Positions 1-5,266 of a stretch of 8,407 nucleotides of DNA are shown one piece after another; position 1 is the first letter of the stretch; the number at the start of each line of letters is the position of its first letter. Under the pieces are notes generated by a model, which saw nothing but the letters and a program-made list of their open reading frames with translations, ran no database searches and had not been told where the DNA came from. The position numbers and the translations under genes are program-made. Source of the stretch: JAVVFH01 sp032250585 (GTDB lineage: Bacteria; Pseudomonadota; Gammaproteobacteria; Xanthomonadales; SZUA-36); assembly GCA_032250585.1 (NCBI GenBank), contig JAVVFH010000154.1, positions 1-8,407 on the forward strand, given 5' to 3'.

Positions 1-3
1 CTA

Positions 4-15
4 TGGGTGCACCCA
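4..15. promoter_or_regulatory. Perfect 12-bp palindrome next to the -10 box (possible operator)
   Basis: TGGGTGCACCCA reads the same on both strands and ends one base before the TATAAT box at 17-22, so it would lie in the spacer between the -35 and -10 elements. A dimeric repressor bound there would block RNA polymerase. The dyad is seen directly; the operator role is inferred. No regulator gene is visible in the window. Confidence 0.4.
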
Positions 16-16
16 A

Positions 17-22
17 TATAAT
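17..22 (+). promoter_or_regulatory. Candidate sigma-70 -10 box of the operon promoter
   Basis: A perfect TATAAT lies in a short AT-rich stretch (15-60) that contrasts with the GC-rich coding DNA. A matching -35 would fall before base 1, so it cannot be checked here. Transcription would start near 28-30 and give a leader of about 40 or 120 nt, depending on which start the first gene uses. It is the only convincing promoter ahead of the seven-gene run. A second possibility, TTGAAA at 28-33 as a -35 element, has no good partner downstream. Confidence 0.45.
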
Positions 23-150
23 TTATCTTGAAATCATGTTTCATGAACACAACGTAAAAGAGCTTGAGCATGATTCGCCCAAAAAAAGCCTTTAGGCTAC
101 GAAGTTGTTTTGGTGCGCCGCAATCATTCAGGGGTTTGCGGGCCAGACGA

Positions 151-645
151 ATGGAGCGCCGCGGTCCGGTCCGGCAAAAGCGGCGACGCGTGTGTCGATT
201 CTGGCCACGCGCGGGGTTGCCTGCATGGCTCGTCCTTATTTTTCTGATACCCACCGTCGCCTGCGCTGACAATGGGTTCCTGTTGGAAGCGACGCCGTCG
301 GTCAGCACCGATGGCAGCGTCCGCTTGTCCTGGGCGATGCCCGAGAATGGCCGCGTGCTGATCCAGAAAACGACGGCTGCCGACTTCGCGCCCGCCGTCG
401 TTCTTTACGAGGGCAGCGACAGCGCTTCGGTGATCACCGGCCTTGCCGACGGTGATTATCGGTTTCGGGGGCGTCTGCTCCGGGCAGACGGTGAGGCTTC
501 GGATTGGAGTCCGGTGGTCACCGTCAGGGTGCGGCATCATCCTCTTAAGCGGGCGCTCGCGATCTTCGCAATCGGCGCCGTCGTTTTCCTCGGCACCGCC
601 TGGCTTATTCTGGCGGGTTCGCGGGGGGAGCGAGTCCAGCGATGA
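151..645 (+). CDS. Small membrane-anchored periplasmic protein with a fibronectin-III-like domain
   Basis: From ATG 151 this is a 164-residue protein. Residues 1-39 form an Arg-rich N-region, a hydrophobic core (about 22-36) and an AxA-type cleavage site (VACA/DNG). Residues about 43-128 read as one fibronectin type III-like beta sandwich: a VRLSW strand, a central DGDYRFRGRL strand, then a DWSPVVTVRV final strand. A hydrophobic helix (about 135-155) and a short basic tail follow, so the domain should face the periplasm, anchored at its C-terminus. The start is uncertain. TTG 64 and ATG 70 are in frame, but codons 70-150 include AGG, CTA, AGA and TCA, unlike the rest, and there is no strong Shine-Dalgarno for any start. 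GTG 190 would give a conventional 26-residue signal peptide. The stop overlaps the next start (ATGA), which ties it to the operon. Its function is unknown; it may bind a ligand or a partner in the envelope. Confidence 0.7.
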   Translation: MERRGPVRQKRRRVCRFWPRAGLPAWLVLIFLIPTVACADNGFLLEATPSVSTDGSVRLSWAMPENGRVLIQKTTAADFAPAVVLYEGSDSASVITGLADGDYRFRGRLLRADGEASDWSPVVTVRVRHHPLKRALAIFAIGAVVFLGTAWLILAGSRGERVQR

Positions 646-1910
646 CGGCGCCGCTCCTTCGAATCGACTTTAATCGCCTGAAGTCGGATGTCGAGACCCT
701 GGCCGCGATTGGCCGCGCCGAAGACCGGGGTATCTACCGTATGGCTTTCAGCGATAACGACATGGCGGCCCGCGACTGGCTGCGCGGGCGTATCGAACAG
801 GCCGGGCTGGATTGCTACGAGGATGAGGCGGCGAACATCCACGGGCGGTTGCAGTGGGATGGCGAACGGCCCAGCGTCATGACCGGTTCGCACATCGACA
901 CCGTGCCCGGCGCCGGGCACCTCGACGGTGCCCTCGGTGTGCTCTGTGGGCTGGAGGCCCTGCGAGTGCTCAATGAGGCAGGAGAGGAATTCGAACGGCC
1001 GCTGGAAACGGTGGCTTTCAGCGACGAGGAGGGCCGCTTCGGCGGCATGTTCGGCTCACAGGCGCTCAGTGGCGATATTTCACCGGAGTGGATTTACGGC
1101 GCGCGTGATCTCGACGGCCAGTCGTTGGTCGAGGTGATGGCGCGGCAGGGACTCGACGCGATGGATGCGCTGTCGGCAGTGCGGGCTCCGGGCAGCCTGC
1201 ACGCTTTTGTTGAACTGCACATCGAGCAAGGGCCCGTTCTGGACCGCGACAGTACGCCGATCGGCGTGGTCGAGGGGATTTGTGGGTTGCAGCGCTGGGA
1301 GGTCAGCCTGGTGGGTGTACCCAACCATGCCGGCACCACGCCCATGAACATGCGCAAGGACGCCTTCCACGGCATGGCCGAGTTCGCCGGCGAAATCGAG
1401 CGGGTGCTCGAAGAGCACGGGGGGCCGAACAGCGTCGCCACCGTCGGGCGCGTGGAGTTGCTGCCGGGCGCGGCCAACGTGGTGCCCGGCGAAGCGCGCT
1501 TTGCTTTGGAGTTTCGCGATATTGACGCCGACGTACTGCAGGACCTGTCCAGGGCATTCCGCCGCACGCTCTCGGCAATCGCTCGGCGGCGGCAACTGAT
1601 GTTCGAATTCGAGGTGCTCAGCGACATCGAGCCGGTGGCCTGCGACCCGCGCATCCAGCAACTGATCTCGCAGACCGCCGATGACCTCGGCCACGCCCGT
1701 CACAGCCTGCCCAGCGGCGCCGCGCACGACACCCAGAACCTTGCCCGCATCGTCCCGGCCGGCATGATCTTCGTTCCCAGCAAGAGCGGACGCAGCCATT
1801 CCATAGCCGAGTGGACCGCCTGGGACGACATCGAGGCCGGCGCCAATGTGCTGCTGAACTGCCTCTACCGCCTCGCAGCCGGCGACGACGAGGAGTGGAT
1901 AACCCCATGA
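642..1910 (+). CDS. M20-family Zn amidohydrolase (N-carbamoyl-L-amino acid hydrolase / allantoate amidohydrolase type)
   Basis: This 422-residue protein has the usual length of the hydantoinase/carbamoylase branch of M20, which hydrolyses N-carbamoyl amino acids or allantoate to amine, CO2 and ammonia. Dinuclear-metal residues are visible: His84 (GSHIDTVPG), Asp95 (HLDGALG), Glu129-Glu130 (SDEEGRFGG), His193 (ELHIEQGP) and His362 (SGAAHDTQ). Residues about 215-325 form the lid/dimer domain, with His229 (PNHAGTTPM), Asn279 (AANVVPG) and Arg292 (EFRDID). In this family those residues hold the ureido group and the substrate's free carboxylate. The sequence GRSHSIAEW near 383-391 matches the family's SHS-x-x-E motif. 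The start ATG overlaps the previous stop and follows GGGGAG at 625-630. The isochorismatase-type amidase, the carbamoyltransferase and the transporter downstream point to a ureido substrate. It could instead act on allantoate or beta-ureidopropionate; the family is secure, the substrate is not. Confidence 0.9.
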   Translation: MTAPLLRIDFNRLKSDVETLAAIGRAEDRGIYRMAFSDNDMAARDWLRGRIEQAGLDCYEDEAANIHGRLQWDGERPSVMTGSHIDTVPGAGHLDGALGVLCGLEALRVLNEAGEEFERPLETVAFSDEEGRFGGMFGSQALSGDISPEWIYGARDLDGQSLVEVMARQGLDAMDALSAVRAPGSLHAFVELHIEQGPVLDRDSTPIGVVEGICGLQRWEVSLVGVPNHAGTTPMNMRKDAFHGMAEFAGEIERVLEEHGGPNSVATVGRVELLPGAANVVPGEARFALEFRDIDADVLQDLSRAFRRTLSAIARRRQLMFEFEVLSDIEPVACDPRIQQLISQTADDLGHARHSLPSGAAHDTQNLARIVPAGMIFVPSKSGRSHSIAEWTAWDDIEAGANVLLNCLYRLAAGDDEEWITP

Positions 1911-2641
1911 GCGACATCGAAAAAAAAAGCGGCGATTCGTTTCTCCACGTCGACCCGCTGAAGAAGACCTACCGCGAGAACATCGCGCAGGCGGACGGGC
2001 TGGCCCGCTCGCTGGAGCGCCACAACACGGCACTTTTGTGCATCGACATGCAATACCTGGACGCGGCACCCAATTACGGCGTGTTCGCCGAGGCGACCGA
2101 GCACGGCCTGCCACCCCAGTCGATGAACTACTACTTCGACCGCTTGCGCGAAGAGGTACTGCCCAACATCCGCCATCTGCAGGACGCGTTTCGCGCCGCC
2201 GGGCTGGAGGTCATCCATACCCGCATCCAGTCGCTGACGCGCGACGGGCGTGACCGCAGCCCGGGCCACAAGCGGCTCGAACTGCATGCGGCGCCGGACT
2301 CGAAAGAAGCCGAATTTCTGCCGGAAGTCGCTCCGCGTGGCGACGAAATCGTTATCAACAAGACCGCATCGGGCGTGTTCGTGTCGACCAATATTGAATA
2401 CGTGCTGCGCAACATGGGCATCAACGGGCTGTTCGTGGTGGGCGTTTACGCCAATGAATGCGTCTCCACTGCCGTGCGCGACGCTTGCGATCTGGGCTTT
2501 TACGTGACGCTGATAGCGGACGGCATCACCACCGTGACGCCGGAGCTGCAGAGCGCCACGATCACGACGCTCAAGGACCGCTACGCCCGTGTGATCACTA
2601 CCGAAGAGGCCATCGGCGAGATCAGGACACTGGGATCGTGA
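1907..2641 (+). CDS. Isochorismatase-fold cysteine hydrolase (probable amidase)
   Basis: This is a 244-residue cytosolic enzyme of the cysteine hydrolase superfamily that includes isochorismatase, nicotinamidase, N-carbamoylsarcosine amidase and ureidoacrylate amidohydrolase RutB. The Asp-Lys-Cys triad is intact: Asp47 in LLCIDMQ, Lys152 in VINKTASGVF, and nucleophile Cys185 in VYANECVSTAVRDA. The usual fold runs from about 40 to 235, after a 40-residue N-terminal extension. ATG 1907 is chosen because it makes an ATGA overlap with the M20 stop and follows an AGGAG Shine-Dalgarno at 1891-1895; the frame stays open upstream to 1811, but only as a shadow of the M20 gene. In this superfamily such a triad hydrolyses primary amides or ureides through a thioester. 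Paired with a carbamoylase, it most likely removes an amide from the same compound. Substrate unproven; a true isochorismatase role is unlikely because no siderophore genes are nearby. Confidence 0.88.
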   Translation: MSDIEKKSGDSFLHVDPLKKTYRENIAQADGLARSLERHNTALLCIDMQYLDAAPNYGVFAEATEHGLPPQSMNYYFDRLREEVLPNIRHLQDAFRAAGLEVIHTRIQSLTRDGRDRSPGHKRLELHAAPDSKEAEFLPEVAPRGDEIVINKTASGVFVSTNIEYVLRNMGINGLFVVGVYANECVSTAVRDACDLGFYVTLIADGITTVTPELQSATITTLKDRYARVITTEEAIGEIRTLGS

Positions 2642-4083
2642 CTCAGACTGCGATTCTAGACCCGGGCACGGGCTGGCTGATCCTGGCTTTGTTCAGTATC
2701 GGCTGGGTGTGGCTGGGCTGGTGGCTGGGCCGCCGCGCCCGGGGGCTGGAAGGCTTCATGCTGGCCGGTCGCAAGGTCGGCCTGGCCCTCGGCACCGCTA
2801 CCGCGATGGCGACCTGGGTCACCAGCAATACGACCATGGCCGCGCCGCAACTGGCGTTGCAGATGGGTGTCTGGGGCATGGTGGGCTATTCGCTGGGCTC
2901 GGTGGGGCTGATCCTGTTTGCACCGCTGGCCCGACGCATCCGCCGTCTGATGCCGCACGGCTTCACCAGCGGGGACTTCATCCGCCTGCGTTATGGCAAC
3001 ACCGCCTGGCGCGTGTTTCTGGCGATCTCGCTGTTCTATGGCTTCGGCTGGCTGGTCAGCCTGGGCATGGCAGGCGGGGTGCTGATCAATGCGCTGACCG
3101 GCATCGAGTACCACGTGGGGATGACCGTCATCCTCGCCGTTTGCGTTGCCTACACGCTGCTCGGGGGCTTGCGCGCCGTGATCGGCACCGATTTTATCCA
3201 GACCCTGCTGATCCTGACCGGCATTGTTGTGTTGGCGGTGCTCGCGCTGGACAAGATCGGCATCGAACGCATGCACAGCGCGGTGCTCGCGGAACGCCCG
3301 CAACTGCTACAGCTGCTGTTCCCGGCGGCCATCATGTTTCTGTTCAACAACCTGCTGTTCGGCATCGGGGAAATCTTTCATTCGAATGTCTGGTGGAGCC
3401 GTGCCTTCGCGTTTCGCGAAGGCGTGGGTTTCAAGGCCTACCTGATCGCCGGCCTGTTCTGGACGCCGGTGCCAATCGTGGCGGGCTTTCTCGCTCTGAC
3501 GGTGCCGGCGCTGGGGATCAACGTGCCCTCGGCGGATATGGTGGGCCCGATGGTGGCGGCCGAACTGCTGGGTGCAGGCGGTGCGGTGCTGGTGTTCGTC
3601 GTGATCTTCTCGGCGCTGGCCTCCAGCCTGGATTCGCTGCTGGCGGCGACCTCCGACCTGGTCCTCACCGACATCTACAAAGGCCATTTGCGCCCCGACG
3701 CCAGCCCCGAACAGTTGGAAAAAGCGGCCCGCTGGGTGATCCTCGGCCTCGGCCTGATGGCGTGGCTGTTCTGCCTGCCGCGCCTGACTACGCTGGCCGA
3801 GCTGCTGTACTTCACCGGCGCTTTCGTCGCCAGCACCATCTGGCCGGTCGCTGCGGGTCTCTACTGGCGCCGGGTGAATCCGGCCGGCGCCACGTCGGCC
3901 ATGGTGCTCGGCACCGTGCTCGGGTTGTCCGCCTATTTCCTGATTGGCTTCTACGTCGCGGCCCTGGTGTCGGCCGCGGTGTCGATGGCTATTGTGCTGC
4001 TGACGACCTGGTGGGCGCCACGGCCTTTTGAATGGACGCAGCTGGATCCACAACCCATCAAGCAAAGAGATACGTTATCGTGA
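2638..4083 (+). CDS. SSS-family sodium:solute symporter
   Basis: This is a 481-residue inner-membrane protein with about 13 hydrophobic helices, the standard layout of the sodium:solute symporter family (PutP, PanF, urea/proline/pantothenate types), which drives substrate uptake with sodium. Family marks include the GRKVGLALG segment before TM2, TSGDFIRLRYG in the TM3-TM4 loop, and the SALASSLDSLLAATSDL helix near residues 325-341. In that helix Ser329-Ser330 align with the Na2-site Ser-Thr pair of PutP, followed by the typical LTDIYKGHLRP loop. GTG 2638 is chosen because it overlaps the previous stop as GTGA and has AGGA at 2624-2627; the frame runs open back to 2458 only as a shadow. The stop overlaps the start of the 40-residue protein in the same GTGA style. 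Sitting between the hydrolases and the carbamoyltransferase, it probably imports the ureido/amide compound those enzymes handle. Substrate cannot be read from sequence. Confidence 0.92.
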   Translation: MTQTAILDPGTGWLILALFSIGWVWLGWWLGRRARGLEGFMLAGRKVGLALGTATAMATWVTSNTTMAAPQLALQMGVWGMVGYSLGSVGLILFAPLARRIRRLMPHGFTSGDFIRLRYGNTAWRVFLAISLFYGFGWLVSLGMAGGVLINALTGIEYHVGMTVILAVCVAYTLLGGLRAVIGTDFIQTLLILTGIVVLAVLALDKIGIERMHSAVLAERPQLLQLLFPAAIMFLFNNLLFGIGEIFHSNVWWSRAFAFREGVGFKAYLIAGLFWTPVPIVAGFLALTVPALGINVPSADMVGPMVAAELLGAGGAVLVFVVIFSALASSLDSLLAATSDLVLTDIYKGHLRPDASPEQLEKAARWVILGLGLMAWLFCLPRLTTLAELLYFTGAFVASTIWPVAAGLYWRRVNPAGATSAMVLGTVLGLSAYFLIGFYVAALVSAAVSMAIVLLTTWWAPRPFEWTQLDPQPIKQRDTLS

Positions 4084-4202
4084 TTATTACGTCGAACATG
4101 TTGGGTGCGCTGATTGTGACGGCCACCGTGCTGGTCGCGCTGGCCCCGGTGGTGCTGATCGTGCTCTGGATCAGGGACAGGATGGGAGGAAAGTTATGGT
4201 AA
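4080..4202 (+). CDS. 40-residue single-pass membrane protein, likely small subunit of the symporter
   Basis: A short gene from GTG 4080 to TAA 4202 exactly fills the gap between the symporter and the carbamoyltransferase. It starts inside the symporter stop (GTGA) and ends seven bases into the next gene. Residues 8-31 form one clean transmembrane helix (LGALIVTATVLVALAPVVLI and on), followed by the basic tail IRDRMGGKLW, which predicts N-out/C-in topology. An AAAGAGA stretch at 4064-4070 may serve as a weak ribosome site; ATG 4098 is a less likely start that would lose the coupling. Tiny one-helix partners encoded beside SSS and NSS transporters are known (MetS beside MetP is the characterised NSS case), and this one fits by position, size and coupling. 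It shares no motif I can name with them, so the subunit role is inferred. It is easily missed because it is short and starts with GTG. Confidence 0.72.
   Translation: MIITSNMLGALIVTATVLVALAPVVLIVLWIRDRMGGKLW
4184..4190 (+). promoter_or_regulatory. Strong Shine-Dalgarno fixing the carbamoyltransferase start
   Basis: GGGAGGA lies five bases before ATG 4196 and is the best ribosome-binding site in the window. It rules out the longer in-frame opening from 4028 and suggests that the carbamoyltransferase is translated well in its own right, not only by coupling. The site lies inside the coding sequence of the 40-residue membrane protein, where it encodes Gly-Gly near the C-terminus. Confidence 0.75.
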
Positions 4203-5257
4203 GCGTTGAGGATTCGCGGCTGAACCGCCCGCTCGAAGACCGCTCGCTGGATACCCAGGGTTTCGAACGCCCCCGGGCCCTGAAGGACGCTGTGCGCGAG
4301 GACCTCTCCCCGCTGCTGAAACTCGCGCAGCGGCCGGTCATTTCCGCGCGGCAGTTTACGCGTGAACAACTGGTGCAGCTGTGCCGGTTGGCGGCCCGTT
4401 ACGAGACCGAGCCGCAGCGCATCACGCGGCCGCTGACGGGCAAAATACTGATTTCTGCCTTTTACGAGCCAAGCACGCGCACGCGGCTGTCGTTCGAGAG
4501 CGCCTGGCACCGGCTGGGCGGTGACATCATGTCGATCACCGATCCCACGACCACCGGCATAGCCAAGGGCGAATCGCTGTACGACATCGGCGAAATGCTG
4601 AACCATTACGGCGACCTGGTGGTGCTGCGCGAAGGCGACGAGAAAGCCATCTACGAGATGCTCGAAGCGCTGCGCATCCCGATCGTCAATGGCGGCAACG
4701 GGACCGACGAGCACCCCACGCAGGCCATGGCGGACGTCTACACCATCCTCAAGGCCCACCCGGTGCTGGCGCAGCCCGAATCGGTGACCGACGAACAGAA
4801 AATTCGCATCGGTATCATCGGGGTGCCGGCGAACATGCGGACGATCCGCAGCCTGCTGTTGCTGCTGTCGCTGTTCGCCACCGGCATTCGCGAGGTGGTG
4901 ATCATCAGTGATGTGGACGAACCGTTCGCGCCGGGCCAGCGCGAAGATCACGAGGCGGCCGGCCTGCGCATCAACGTGAAACAGGATCTGGACGCCGAGT
5001 TGCCGGATCTCGACGTGGTCTACATCAACGCCATCACCTGGGTCTCGGGCAGCTATGAGCAGCACGGGCGGCGCTATCGCCTGGACGCCGACTCGCCACT
5101 GAAGCCGGGCGCCATTGTGCTGCATCCTCTGGCGCGCGGCGAAGAACTGGACCGCAGCCTCGATTCCACACCCTTCAACTGGTACTTCGTGCAGGCCCGC
5201 GGCGCAGTTTTCGTGCGCATGGCCCTGCTCTCGTCCATCCTCAAAACCTTCAGCTGA
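4196..5257 (+). CDS. ATCase-like carbamoyltransferase with a changed amino-acid site
   Basis: This is a 353-residue member of the aspartate/ornithine carbamoyltransferase family, about 40 residues longer at the N-terminus than E. coli PyrB. The carbamoyl-phosphate domain is complete: PSTRTRLSFE at 92-101, Lys124 in the mobile loop (IAKGESL, like PyrB Lys84), Arg145, and His173/Gln176 in DEHPTQA. In the second domain Arg215 (PANMRTIRS) matches PyrB Arg167. PyrB Arg229 and Gln231, which hold the aspartate side-chain carboxylate, align with Ala279 and Thr281 (VVYINAITW), and HPLPR has become HPLAR (310-314). It should therefore use carbamoyl phosphate but accept an amine other than aspartate; glutamine is my proposal. 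No regulatory subunit or other pyrimidine gene is nearby, arguing against a housekeeping pyrB. It could also run backwards, as catabolic transcarbamylases do. The asparagine-synthase-like gene starts nine bases after its stop. Confidence 0.88.
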   Translation: MVSVEDSRLNRPLEDRSLDTQGFERPRALKDAVREDLSPLLKLAQRPVISARQFTREQLVQLCRLAARYETEPQRITRPLTGKILISAFYEPSTRTRLSFESAWHRLGGDIMSITDPTTTGIAKGESLYDIGEMLNHYGDLVVLREGDEKAIYEMLEALRIPIVNGGNGTDEHPTQAMADVYTILKAHPVLAQPESVTDEQKIRIGIIGVPANMRTIRSLLLLLSLFATGIREVVIISDVDEPFAPGQREDHEAAGLRINVKQDLDAELPDLDVVYINAITWVSGSYEQHGRRYRLDADSPLKPGAIVLHPLARGEELDRSLDSTPFNWYFVQARGAVFVRMALLSSILKTFS

Positions 5258-5266
5258 GTCGATCCT

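Noticed and set aside
1080..2114. A 344-codon minus-strand frame under the two hydrolase genes
   Set aside because: Shadow of the M20 and isochorismatase-fold genes, without motifs or a start context.
642..2641. Creatinine/N-carbamoylsarcosine or pyrimidine-ureide degradation as the main role
   Set aside because: It is still possible for the two hydrolases alone, but it does not explain the coupled carbamoyltransferase and ATP-using amidotransferase, and no hydantoinase, creatinine deaminase or dihydropyrimidine gene is present in the window.
2709..4031. A 440-codon frame in a second + frame inside the symporter gene
   Set aside because: The composition is rich in Arg, Gly, Ala and Pro with no membrane pattern; the overlapping symporter frame carries the family motifs.
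4196..5257. Housekeeping aspartate carbamoyltransferase (pyrB)
   Set aside because: The Arg229/Gln231 equivalents are Ala/Thr, there is an N-terminal extension, and no dihydroorotase, regulatory subunit or PyrR-type leader is nearby.
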